Shown: piece after piece, positions 25,132 to 34,267 of the stretch
How the letters are laid out: each line of letters opens with the position of its first letter
Position numbering within the stretch: the first letter of the stretch is position 1
Source of the DNA: Kofleriaceae bacterium
GTDB taxonomy: Bacteria > Myxococcota_A > Polyangia > Haliangiales > Haliangiaceae
Direction of reading: 5' to 3'
Length of the DNA stretch: 52,844 nucleotides
Assembly: GCA_018058095.1 (NCBI GenBank)
Contig: JAGPCO010000046.1
Coordinates: forward strand, 1 to 52,844
Notes under the pieces: model-generated
Databases searched by the model: none
Seen by the model: the letters and a program-made list of their open reading frames with translations, nothing else
What the model was told of the DNA's origin: nothing
Translations under genes and position numbers: made by a program

Positions 25132-27642
25132 GTGACCGGCAGCAGCGACAGCGGCGCGGATGCGGCCGACGCCGGCGCGCGCCAGGACGAGTGGCTGTGG
25201 GGCTGGGACCCGACGCCGGGCATCGTCGGGGTGTGGGCCGAGGGCGATGGGCTGGTCCACGTGTGGCGCCGGGTCGACGGCGCGCTGGTGCACGAGCCGG
25301 CCCGGTTCCGGCCGTGGATGCTGGTCGACGACGTGGGTGGCCTGGCCGAGGCCGACGCCCGGCTGACGGTGCGCGAGCTCGACGGCGCCGGCGAGCTGCG
25401 CTTCGTGGTCCGCGGGCCGACGGTCGACGCGCTCACCAGCGCGGTGCTGCGCGCGGCCAGCCGGCGCCACGGCCAGCGGCTCGGCCACGTGCGTGACCTC
25501 GGCGACGGCGCGCTGCTGCTGCCGGCCGAGGAGCAGTACCTGGTGGCGTCGGGCCGGACCTACTTCCGCGGCCTCGAGCTGACCGACGTGCGCCGGCTGC
25601 AGTTCGACCTCGAGACCACCGGGCTCGACCCGGCGCGCGACCGCATCTTCCTCGTCGCCGTGCGCGACCCCGACGGCGCCGTCGACATCCTGGAGGACGC
25701 CGACGAGGCGGCGCTCATCGCCGCGCTGGTGGCGCGGGTGCGGCGGGCCGACCCCGACGTGATCGAGAACCACAACCTGCACGGCTTCGACCTGCCGTTC
25801 CTCGACGCCCGCGCCCGTGCGCTCGGCGTGCCGCTGGCGCTGGGCCGGGTCGGCCCGCCCGGGCTGCGTCAGCGCGGGGCCCGGCGCGGCGTCGCCGTCG
25901 GCGCGCCCGGCCCGGGCCGGCGGCGGGTCCGCCTGGTCGCGCCCGGGCGCGAGCTGATCGACACGCTCGACGCCGTGCTGCGGCACGACTTCGCGGCGCG
26001 CGACCTGCCCGGGCACGGCCTCAAGGCGGTGGCGCGTCACCTCGGGCTGGCCTTCGGCGGGGCCGAGCGCGAGCACATCGCCGGCGATCAGATCCACGCG
26101 GTGTACCAGCGCGACCCGGACCGGGTTCGCCGCTACGCCCGGGCCGACGTCGAGGAGGCGGCGGCGCTGGCCCAGCTCATGAGCGGGCCGGCCTTCGCGC
26201 TGGCGCGGATGGCGCCGCGCCGGTACGAGCGCCTGTACGACGCCGGGCCGGCCACCGGCGTCATCGATCCGCTGCTGGTGCGGGCCTACCTGCGCGCCGG
26301 CGCCGCGTTGCCGGCGCACCAGGCCAGCGACGGCACGCCGCACAGCGGCGCCGCGCTGCACCTGTTCCACGTCGGCGTGGCCCGCCGCGTGGTCAAGGCC
26401 GACGTCGCCAGCCTGTACCCGTCGCTGATGCGCGCGCACCGGCTGGGCCCGGCGCGCGACCGCCTGGGCGCGCTGCTGGCCCTGGTCGATCGCCTGGTGA
26501 CGCAACGGCTGGCGGCCAAGGCGGCGGCGCGGGCGGCGCCGGCCAGCTCGGCCGCGCGCCACGGCCACGAGGCGATGTCGGCGGCGATGAAGCTCATCGT
26601 CAACTCGGCCTACGGCTACCTGGCGGCCGGCGGCTTGACCCGCTTCTCCGACGTCCACGCCGCCAACGCGGTGACCCGGCACGGCCGCGCCACGCTGGCC
26701 CTGATGTGCCGCGAGCTGGCCGCGCGTGGGGTGACCCTGCTCGAGGCCGACACCGACGGCGTGTACTTCGCGGTGCCGGCACACTGGAGCGTCGACGACG
26801 AGCGCCGGGTGGTGGCCGAGGTTGGCGCGCTGCTGCCGCCGCTGGTGCAGCTCGAGCTCGAGGGGCGCTACGCGGCGATGCTGTCGCACGAGCCCAAGAA
26901 CTACGCGCTGTGGACCTACGGCGGGGAGCTCGTGCTGCGCGGCGTGGCGTTCCGCTCGAGCCGGACCGAGCCGTTCGCCGAGGACTTCCTGCGCCGGGCC
27001 ATCACCTGCCTGTTCCACGACGACGTGGCCGGGGTGCGGGCGGCCTACGTGGACACGGTCATGGCCGTGCGCGCGCGGGCGCTGCCGACGGCGGCGGTGG
27101 CGGCGCGGGTCCGCCTGCGCAAGACGCCGGCGCAGTACGCGGCGACCCGGGCCGAGCGGCGCGAGCTCATGTACGAGGCCATGCTGGCGGCCGGCCGCAC
27201 CGAGTGGGCGCCGGGCGAGCGGGTGCGGGTGTACCGGGGCGCGCCGGCGCCGGGGCAGGGCGGCGGCCCAGGCGCCGCGGCCGCCAGCTTCGGCCGCCTG
27301 CTGGCCGGGCCGGCCCCGGGCAGCGACGACGACGAGGAGCTCGACGACGACGACGAGGGCGAGGCGGCGCCGGCGCCGATCGGGGTGGTCCGTGCCGGTG
27401 GCCACGGGGCCGCCGGCGCCGCGCCGTCCGACCGGCGCGACTACGACGGCGACCACTACGCCCGCGTGCTGCGCGACCAGATCGCGACCCGGCTGGCGCG
27501 GGCGCTGTCGCCCGAGGCCTTCGCCGCGGTGTTCGCCGACCCCGACCAGCTGGCGCTGTTCACGCCGGCGCTGGCGGCGATGCGCCCGGTGCTGACCCGG
27601 GCCCCCGGCGAGGGCGACGACGACGACGCCCGACACGAGTGA
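25132..27642 (+). CDS. Family B DNA polymerase
   Basis: 836 residues from a GTG start. It has both activities of family B polymerases. Proofreading exonuclease: Exo I FDLETTG (Asp159, Glu161), Exo II ENHNLHGFDLPFLDA and Exo III YARADVEEAA. Polymerase: motif A VKADVASLYPSLMR (Asp424, SLYP 427-430), motif B KLIVNSAYGYLA (Lys487) and motif C EADTDGVYF (Asp540, Asp542). The C-terminus has an Asp/Glu-rich insert (SDDDEELDDDDEGEA) not typical of the family, followed by HYARVLRDQIATRLARAL. Bacterial members (Pol II-like) work in repair and damage bypass rather than main replication. It is longer than E. coli Pol II (783 residues). It is divergent from the VapBC operon. Confidence 0.9.
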   Translation: MTGSSDSGADAADAGARQDEWLWGWDPTPGIVGVWAEGDGLVHVWRRVDGALVHEPARFRPWMLVDDVGGLAEADARLTVRELDGAGELRFVVRGPTVDALTSAVLRAASRRHGQRLGHVRDLGDGALLLPAEEQYLVASGRTYFRGLELTDVRRLQFDLETTGLDPARDRIFLVAVRDPDGAVDILEDADEAALIAALVARVRRADPDVIENHNLHGFDLPFLDARARALGVPLALGRVGPPGLRQRGARRGVAVGAPGPGRRRVRLVAPGRELIDTLDAVLRHDFAARDLPGHGLKAVARHLGLAFGGAEREHIAGDQIHAVYQRDPDRVRRYARADVEEAAALAQLMSGPAFALARMAPRRYERLYDAGPATGVIDPLLVRAYLRAGAALPAHQASDGTPHSGAALHLFHVGVARRVVKADVASLYPSLMRAHRLGPARDRLGALLALVDRLVTQRLAAKAAARAAPASSAARHGHEAMSAAMKLIVNSAYGYLAAGGLTRFSDVHAANAVTRHGRATLALMCRELAARGVTLLEADTDGVYFAVPAHWSVDDERRVVAEVGALLPPLVQLELEGRYAAMLSHEPKNYALWTYGGELVLRGVAFRSSRTEPFAEDFLRRAITCLFHDDVAGVRAAYVDTVMAVRARALPTAAVAARVRLRKTPAQYAATRAERRELMYEAMLAAGRTEWAPGERVRVYRGAPAPGQGGGPGAAAASFGRLLAGPAPGSDDDEELDDDDEGEAAPAPIGVVRAGGHGAAGAAPSDRRDYDGDHYARVLRDQIATRLARALSPEAFAAVFADPDQLALFTPALAAMRPVLTRAPGEGDDDDARHE

Positions 27643-27747
27643 CGCCTCGCAGGCGACAGGTGTCGGCCGGAGGGCCTCGCAGACCCGGAACTCGCCAGGG
27701 CGTCCGGGCACTTGCGACCGGCACGGCCCATGCTGAGACAGGCCCCC

Positions 27748-29694
27748 ATGAGCCACCTGGAGCACTCGGTGCCCTACCTCGCGAACACCGCGCTGGTTCG
27801 ACTTGCCGCGCATCAGCTGCTCACGCTCGATGACGGCCGGGTCGCGACCCTCGACGGCCTGACCCTCGGCTGGGAGCTGGCCGATGGTCGCCGGCTGGCC
27901 ACCCCGGCGCAGTGGCGCTTCGTGTGGACCGTCCTGTGCCACAACTACGACCCGCGCTGCGCCGCCCTCCTCGGCGACGCCTTCGCGAGCAGCGGACGCA
28001 GCGCCGCCGCCGGGCTCACCATCGGCCAGTACACCCAGCTGCGCGACCTGCCCGACCACGAGCTGGCCGACGTGCTGCGCCTGCTGGAAGGGGACCACCT
28101 CTTGCACCGCCTCGGCCTGCTCGAGCCGCGCGAGCCACAGCCAACGGTGTCGACGCCGTGGCGGGTGGCGCCGCGCCTGTGGACGCACCTGCGCGGCGAC
28201 GACGGGATGGACCCGACGGTGGCCGAGGTGGGTGGGGTGCTGGCCTCGGCGGCGGTGGCCGAGGCGCCGGCTCAGCTGCGGGCCCGGACCGAGGTGGCGA
28301 GCTGGGTCGACCAGCAGCCGACCGGCGTGGTGGTGCTCATCGGCCCGACCGGGAGCGGCCGGGCCGGGGCGCTGGAACGCGCGCTCGCGCCGCGCCCGGT
28401 GGTGTACGTCGACTTCGCCCGCGTCGGCGCCCGCCAGGTCGAGGCGGCGATCGCCGCGCTGGTGCGCGAGGCGACCCTGCGTGGTGCGGTGCCGGTGCTG
28501 GCCAACCTCGACGCGGTGCGGGCGTCCGAGCTGAGCGAGCTGGGCGTGGTGCTCGGCCACCTGCTGGCGGCCGTGGACGGGCCGATCGGCATCACCGCCG
28601 CCGACGCCGGGCTGGATCTGCGCGCCATGGCCCGGCCGGTGTTGCGCCAGCCGTGGCCGCTGCCCGACGCGTCGACGCGACGGCAGCTGTGGGCGGCGGC
28701 CCTGGCCGACACCCCGCTGTCCGCGCTCGAGCTCGACCAGCTGGCGGCGCGCTACGCGTTCGGCTCTGACGCCATCGCCGCGGCCGCGACCGCCGGGCGC
28801 GGACGGATGCGCAGCCGCGCGTCCCGCGAGCTCTGCTTCGACGACGTCGTCGTCGGCGTGCGCGACACCATCGCCGAGCGGCTCGGTGACGTCGCGCGCC
28901 GGGTCGAGGTCAGCCAGGCCTGGGACGAGCTGGTGCTGGCCCCGGAGATCCGCGACGACGTCCTGGGCCTGGTCAGCCGGGTCCGGCACGGCCACCAGGT
29001 CCTGCACGAGTGGGGCTTCGCCAGCAAGCTGCCGCGCGGCAGCGGCACCGCGGCGCTGTTCTCCGGGCCGCCCGGGACCGGCAAGACCATGGTGGCTGGG
29101 CTCATCGCCCGTGAGCTGCAGCTCGACCTGTACCAGATCGACCTGTCGAAGATCGTGTCGAAGTGGGTCGGCGAGACCGAGAAGGCGCTGGCGCGGGTGT
29201 TCGAGGCCGCCGAGGCCGGGCACGCCCTGCTGCTGTTCGATGAGGCCGACGCCCTGTTCGCCAAGCGCTCGCCCGACGTCAAGTCCGCGGTCGACCGCTA
29301 CGCCAACCTGGAGGTCAACTACCTCCTGCAGCGCGTCGAGAGCTTCGGCGGGGTGGTCATCCTGACCACCAACCTCGACACCAGCCTGGACCCGGCCCTG
29401 CGCCGGCGCCTGGCCGCGCACGTGGTGTTCGCCGCGCCCGAGTACGAGGAGCGGCTGGCCCTGTGGAGGCACATGCTGGCGACCCACGTCGACGACCGAG
29501 CTGGCCTCGACTGCGAGGAGCTGGCGCGCGAGTACGAGGACATGACCGGCGCCAACATCCGCAACGCGGTGCTGGCCGCCGCCTTCCTCGCCGCCGGCGA
29601 GGGTCGGGCCATCGAGCTCGACCACCTGCACCGGGGTGGACGCGGTGAGTACCGGTCGATGGGGCGCGTCCTGAGCCGCGGGAGCGCACGCTGA
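27748..29694 (+). CDS. AAA+ ATPase of the contractile-injection-system-associated type
   Basis: About 648 residues from ATG 27748 (ATG 27730 and TTG 27712 are in-frame alternatives). Residues 1-180 are a helical N-domain. A first AAA module is degenerate: Walker A reads GPTGSGRAG (199-207), with Arg205 in place of the essential Lys and no clear Walker B. A second module is complete: GPPGTGKT (440-447, Lys446), LLLFDEADALFAKRS (Asp498/Glu499), sensor 1 VILTTNLDTSLDPAL and the arginine finger RRRLAAHVVF. The stretch IDLSKIVSKWVGETEKAL is characteristic of the Afp15/Pvc15-like ATPases of extracellular contractile injection systems, where they are needed for assembly or for handling cargo. The stop shares one base with the start of the giant toxin-like gene, so the two are made together. 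No sheath, tube or baseplate gene is in the window. Confidence 0.8.
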   Translation: MSHLEHSVPYLANTALVRLAAHQLLTLDDGRVATLDGLTLGWELADGRRLATPAQWRFVWTVLCHNYDPRCAALLGDAFASSGRSAAAGLTIGQYTQLRDLPDHELADVLRLLEGDHLLHRLGLLEPREPQPTVSTPWRVAPRLWTHLRGDDGMDPTVAEVGGVLASAAVAEAPAQLRARTEVASWVDQQPTGVVVLIGPTGSGRAGALERALAPRPVVYVDFARVGARQVEAAIAALVREATLRGAVPVLANLDAVRASELSELGVVLGHLLAAVDGPIGITAADAGLDLRAMARPVLRQPWPLPDASTRRQLWAAALADTPLSALELDQLAARYAFGSDAIAAAATAGRGRMRSRASRELCFDDVVVGVRDTIAERLGDVARRVEVSQAWDELVLAPEIRDDVLGLVSRVRHGHQVLHEWGFASKLPRGSGTAALFSGPPGTGKTMVAGLIARELQLDLYQIDLSKIVSKWVGETEKALARVFEAAEAGHALLLFDEADALFAKRSPDVKSAVDRYANLEVNYLLQRVESFGGVVILTTNLDTSLDPALRRRLAAHVVFAAPEYEERLALWRHMLATHVDDRAGLDCEELAREYEDMTGANIRNAVLAAAFLAAGEGRAIELDHLHRGGRGEYRSMGRVLSRGSAR

Positions 29695-32600
29695 TGAGCG
29701 CCGACAAGGAGTTCCTCGCCGACACGGAGCGCGCGGGCGCGCTCGACGGCGCAAGCCCCGACCGGTCGGAGGCGGACGCTGGGCTCGACCTCGACGACGA
29801 GGTCGGCGCCACCATCGACACGTCGCGAACGGGCCCGCGCCCCGACGGCACCGGCCCCACGCTGGACCAGGACGGCAAGCAAGCCGGCCGCACGGCGTCG
29901 TCGGCGAGCAAGCCGCCGGCCGAGGACCCACGGCTGGTGGCGCTGCGCGCGCAGCTGGCGAAGGCCATGGCTCGGCAGCCGGCCAAGGCCAAGGTCCTCG
30001 CCGCCACGCTGGCGCGCGAGTTCCCGGCCCAGTATCCGGCCGACTGGCTGATCCAGGTGTACCAGGCGCTCGACCGGCAGCTCCGGGTCGGCCAGCTGAT
30101 CGGACAGCTGCAAGCGGCGTTCGTCAGCGCGCCGGCCAAGGCGAAGGAGCTCGCCGCGACCCTGGCGCGCGAGTTCCCGGCGCAGTTTCCGCACGCGTGG
30201 GTGGTGAAGGTCGGCGCGCAGATCGACGCGGCCCGGCGTCAGCGGGCCGAGCAGGAGCGGGTCGCCGCGCTGGTCGAGCAGGCCAGGGCGCAGTGGGACC
30301 GGCGCCCGGAGGAAGCCAAGGACACGCTGCGGCGGGCCCTGGCGCTGCGTCCGCGCGACGCCAAGTTCCGGCGCTGGGCCGGCGGCTTCATCCGGCAGAT
30401 CGACGCCTTCCAGGACGGGCTAGGCCTCGAGCGCACGTTCACCACCCGCCCGTCCGAGGCGGTGGCCATCGCCGAGCGGATGCACCGGCGCGATCCGGGA
30501 CGGTACGGTGCGGCCTGGCTCGGCAAGGTTCGGTCGGGCGTCTGGAAGTTCCAGGACGCAGCCTGGGCGGCCCGGGTGAGCCGCGACGAGCTGGCGGCCT
30601 GGGTCGGCGCCAACGCGGTCGAGTGGGACGAGGTGCCCGACACGGTCAAGAACGAGCTGGCGGTGCGGCTCGGGCAGATGAAGCGCGACCAGCTGCTCGG
30701 GCGCGGCGGCGGAGGGGTGCGCTCGAGCGCGGCGCTGGTCGGCCCCAGCAGCGACGCACAGCGGGCCGGGCTGCTCGACCAGGTCGACGACGTCAGCCCG
30801 ACGTTCCAGTTCACCAAGCCGGCCGACCTGCCGGCCAAGCGCCTCGACAAGGCCGGCCAGCAGCTCCAGGGCGAGGCCGACCGCGTGCGGTCCGAGCTGA
30901 TTCCGGTCGGGCCGACGAGCACGGACAACCCGCTGCTGACCGGCCCCGGCGGCAACCAGCCCGACCTGATGACGACGCTGTACAACAAGGCGGCGATCGA
31001 GCGGGCGACCGAGCTACAGCGCAGCGGGACCGCCTACCGCGACCTGGCCAGCCGCCTCCGCGCCGGGACCACCAGCATCGCGGCCGAGCGCGTCCTGATG
31101 GAGCAGGACCGCAAGGCCCTCACCTTCGAGCTGGACAAGGTCACGGCCGCGCTGGCCCAGGCGCGCAAGGCCGATGACACCAAGGCGCTGGCCGCGCTCG
31201 AGTCGCAGGCCAGCAACCTGCGCGTCAGCATCGGCGGGCTGACCGACGTGCTGGCCCGGCCCGACGGCGTGGTGCCCGGGGCCGGCAAGATCGCCAGCGC
31301 GCTCGACTGGGTCGGGCCGTCGTGGAGCGCGGCCAGCCCGGAGAGCCAGCAGGTCGGCACGATCACCCGCGCCATCGAATACGTGACCGGGACCGACAAG
31401 GACCCGTACAGCCAGGGCATCGGTCGCGCGCTCAACGAGCAGGCCGTCGGCCTGCTGCGCTTCACGTCGCGGATCAGCGCCTTCCAGGCCGGGGTCAACC
31501 TGTTCATCGCCAACCTCGGCGCCGGCGTCCTGCCCGAGTCGTTCACGATCGCGCTGACGGAGGCTTCGCGGGCGCAGCAGCGGCAGGCGGTGGCGCTCAA
31601 GAACGCTGGCACCGAGACCACCTCGGGCAACGACCGCAGCCGGATGATCGCCGGCGACAAGCTGCCCTTGATCGATCGCCTGTTCTCCAACGAGGCGGTG
31701 TTCGAGAAGCCCGACCAGGCGGTCCTGGCGGTGGCGCAACCGCTGCTGCCGTCCGGGGTGGGCGTCGCGGCGCAGGTGGCGATCGGGACGATGCAGACGG
31801 TGGAGACCTTCTTCGCGACGTACGGGCAGCGCGGGTCGATGCGCGAGGCGATGACCGCGGCCGGATGGGCCGGGCTTCAGAACCTGGCCGGGGCTGCGCT
31901 CGGCAAGTTCGGCGTCGTCGGAGATGTCGGAGGCAACATCGCGCTGGTCTACGCCGTCGGCAAGGCGCGCGGCCTGTCGCGCGAACAGCTCGAGGAGGAG
32001 ATCGCGTGGACGCTGATCGGGGCCGGCCTCAGCCACGCCAGCACCAAGGTGGCGGGTGGGGCGGCGCCGTCACCCGTCAGCGCGAAGACCGACGCGGTGC
32101 TGACCGCCCTCGACGGGCCCTCGACGACGCCGCGCCCGCGCGAGGCCGCCGAGGTCGCCGGGATCGATCGCGCCGCCGTCCAGGTCGAGGGCGCGGTGCG
32201 GGCCGAGCAGGTGGTGATCGAGAAGCTGCTCGACACCCAGCGGCGGGGCGGAGACACCTCGCCCCTGCTGGCCGAGCTGCGGGCGGCGTCGGAGTTCACC
32301 CGGCGGCAGCGCGCCGTCCTGCAGGAGGCGTTCAGGTCGACCGAGGTGACGCCGAGCAAGAGCACGAGCGTCGACCCGGCGCCCAAGCCGGCGCCGACCG
32401 CCGACGCCAGCGCGCTCGATGCGATCTACGCCGACCCCAAGGCCGACGGCATCACCCCGGCGAAGACGGCGGCCTGGCTCGACAAGCGGGTGGCGACGCT
32501 GCGGGCCGAGCACCCGGCGTTGACCAAGGGGCTGTCCGACGCCGACCTCAAGGTCATCGCCGGGTACACGTCGAACGACGGGATGGACGTCAACCGGGTT

Positions 32601-34223
32601 CTGCGCGAGCCCGGCCTGGCGCCGGCGCTGCAGGCCGACGCGGCGGTCTACCGCGACCTGCTCGACCCGGCGCTGGCCAAGCTGCCCACGTTCGAGGGGA
32701 TCGTGGTCCGGGTCGCGACCTACGATGCGGCCACCCTGGCCCGGTTCGAGCCCGGGCTGGTGTTCACCGACCCGGGCTACCTGAGCACGTCGGCGGCGGT
32801 CACCGACAAGTTCCAGGGCAACACGTTCCTCGAGATCGAGCAGACCTCGGGCCGGCGCATCGACGAGCTGTCGAGCAAGGCGGGTGAGCTCGAGGTGCTG
32901 ATGCCGCGCGGCACGACGTTCGAGGTGGTGGCGGTGACCCGGAGCATCGCCAGCGACGGCACGCCGGTGGCGCGGATCAAGGTGCGCGAGGTGTCGGGCG
33001 AGGCGGTTCGCGCCGCCGGCAAGACGGCGCAGACCCTGGTGCCGCCGACGCCGACCCAGCTGTCCGGCATCAAGATCACCACCCCGAGCGCGGCGCTGGG
33101 CGACGGCCTGGCGACGTTCGGCAAGGCGGCGGCAGAGCTCGACCCGTCCACCCTCGTCAGCGCTGACGCGGTCGACGCGGTGCTGGCCAAGGCCCTGCTC
33201 GAGATCCCGACCGGGCTGACGCCGGAGGCGACCTTGGCGGAGATCGCTCGGCGCACGGACGAGCTGGCCGACAACGCCGGCCCGACCTCGGTCGGGACCT
33301 GCACCTACGCCGCGCTGCAGACCGTGATCGCCGCCCAGAAGCGCGGCTGGCAGTCGGAGATCGTGACCGTGTATGGCGATGCCTACGTCGGCAGCGGCGA
33401 CGCGTCGCTCGGCACCGCGCCGAAGCCGCCGGTGGTCGATCCGGCGGCCGATCCGAAGGTCGTCGAGCCGGCGCCGGCCAAGGAGAGTGAGAAGGCCACC
33501 CAGCGGTTCGGTCACGCCATCGCCAAGGTCATGCTGCCGGGCGGGGCCGAGGTCTTCGTGAGCTGGGGCCGGGTGTTCGGCTCGCTCGAGGAGGCCCGCC
33601 TGTCGAACCCCAGCATCAAGTCGTGGAAGGCGGCGGCCAGCCGGACCCCCTACGAGTACACGATGGCCCTGCTCAACGAGAACGGCTACATCCGGCCCGA
33701 GACGCTCAAGTCCCAGGTCGCCCCCGGGGAGCGCAACCGCACCTTCGACGACAACCCCGACTTCTCGATCGAACAGCACCCGTGGCTACGGCAGGGCGAC
33801 GTCTCGGCCGAAAGCCTGCCGATCCTCGGCCACTTCAAGGCGCTCGGCTACACCGAGGTCGTCGCGCTCGGCGTGCAGAGTTACACCCCGGCTGGCCTCG
33901 GCCTGCACAAGTGGCTGTCGCCGCTGAAGGTGTCGTCGGTCGAGCAGCACCTCAACGGCAAGCGGATCGCGACGCGCTGGACCGTCACCGTCGTGCAGGC
34001 CAGGACCGCGGCCGGAGAGCCCATCTTCGGGGTGATCGGCGCCGATGGGGCGCTCAAGACGGCGGCTCGGCTCGACCAGGCGGTGCGGCTGTCGCGAATC
34101 GGCGACCGGGTGTGGTGGAACCGGGCCCTGGTCAGCGAGAGCGCGGTCGGCGTCGACGACGGCACGCTCGGGGCCTACCGTGACCACTTCGCCGAGCAGG
34201 GTGCCAGCGTCCCACCGCCGTGA
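29694..34223 (+). CDS. Giant multidomain protein with ADP-ribosyltransferase domain (putative effector toxin)
   Basis: 1509 residues, no signal peptide. Residues ~1-80 are acidic and disordered. Residues ~80-280 contain four related helical repeats (PAKAKVLAATLAREFPAQYP, PAKAKELAATLAREFPAQFP, PEEAKDTLRRALALRPRD, PSEAVAIAERMHRRDPGRYG), TPR-like. Residues ~420-560 are coiled-coil-rich, and ~590-770 are Gly/Ala-rich and semi-hydrophobic. Residues ~890-1100 fit an ADP-ribosyltransferase exoenzyme: NAD-binding Arg1006 (TFEGIVVRVATYD), the STS motif 1031-1033 (DPGYLSTSAAV), and the ExE pair Glu1065/Glu1067 (AGELEVLMPRGTTFEVV). All key residues are present. Residues ~1190-1505 form another domain with Cys1203 (SVGTCTYAAL) and His1274 (RFGHAIAKVML). 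I infer an intracellularly loaded toxin or effector handled by the coupled AAA+ ATPase. The target protein is unknown. Confidence 0.75.
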   Translation: MSADKEFLADTERAGALDGASPDRSEADAGLDLDDEVGATIDTSRTGPRPDGTGPTLDQDGKQAGRTASSASKPPAEDPRLVALRAQLAKAMARQPAKAKVLAATLAREFPAQYPADWLIQVYQALDRQLRVGQLIGQLQAAFVSAPAKAKELAATLAREFPAQFPHAWVVKVGAQIDAARRQRAEQERVAALVEQARAQWDRRPEEAKDTLRRALALRPRDAKFRRWAGGFIRQIDAFQDGLGLERTFTTRPSEAVAIAERMHRRDPGRYGAAWLGKVRSGVWKFQDAAWAARVSRDELAAWVGANAVEWDEVPDTVKNELAVRLGQMKRDQLLGRGGGGVRSSAALVGPSSDAQRAGLLDQVDDVSPTFQFTKPADLPAKRLDKAGQQLQGEADRVRSELIPVGPTSTDNPLLTGPGGNQPDLMTTLYNKAAIERATELQRSGTAYRDLASRLRAGTTSIAAERVLMEQDRKALTFELDKVTAALAQARKADDTKALAALESQASNLRVSIGGLTDVLARPDGVVPGAGKIASALDWVGPSWSAASPESQQVGTITRAIEYVTGTDKDPYSQGIGRALNEQAVGLLRFTSRISAFQAGVNLFIANLGAGVLPESFTIALTEASRAQQRQAVALKNAGTETTSGNDRSRMIAGDKLPLIDRLFSNEAVFEKPDQAVLAVAQPLLPSGVGVAAQVAIGTMQTVETFFATYGQRGSMREAMTAAGWAGLQNLAGAALGKFGVVGDVGGNIALVYAVGKARGLSREQLEEEIAWTLIGAGLSHASTKVAGGAAPSPVSAKTDAVLTALDGPSTTPRPREAAEVAGIDRAAVQVEGAVRAEQVVIEKLLDTQRRGGDTSPLLAELRAASEFTRRQRAVLQEAFRSTEVTPSKSTSVDPAPKPAPTADASALDAIYADPKADGITPAKTAAWLDKRVATLRAEHPALTKGLSDADLKVIAGYTSNDGMDVNRVLREPGLAPALQADAAVYRDLLDPALAKLPTFEGIVVRVATYDAATLARFEPGLVFTDPGYLSTSAAVTDKFQGNTFLEIEQTSGRRIDELSSKAGELEVLMPRGTTFEVVAVTRSIASDGTPVARIKVREVSGEAVRAAGKTAQTLVPPTPTQLSGIKITTPSAALGDGLATFGKAAAELDPSTLVSADAVDAVLAKALLEIPTGLTPEATLAEIARRTDELADNAGPTSVGTCTYAALQTVIAAQKRGWQSEIVTVYGDAYVGSGDASLGTAPKPPVVDPAADPKVVEPAPAKESEKATQRFGHAIAKVMLPGGAEVFVSWGRVFGSLEEARLSNPSIKSWKAAASRTPYEYTMALLNENGYIRPETLKSQVAPGERNRTFDDNPDFSIEQHPWLRQGDVSAESLPILGHFKALGYTEVVALGVQSYTPAGLGLHKWLSPLKVSSVEQHLNGKRIATRWTVTVVQARTAAGEPIFGVIGADGALKTAARLDQAVRLSRIGDRVWWNRALVSESAVGVDDGTLGAYRDHFAEQGASVPPP

Positions 34224-34267
34224 GCGGTGGGCGTCGCGCCGGCGCCGCGCCTGTGCGATGACAGGGC

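Noticed and set aside
25039..29931. A 1630-codon open frame on the reverse strand across three forward genes
   Set aside because: It is antisense to the polymerase and AAA+ genes, has no domain, and its His/Arg/Gly/Pro-rich content is what the complement of GC-ending codons gives. A composition artefact.
29694..34223. Metalloprotease (DUF4157-like HExxH) domain in the giant protein
   Set aside because: Such domains are frequent beside injection-system ATPases, so I looked for one, but no HExxH motif is present.
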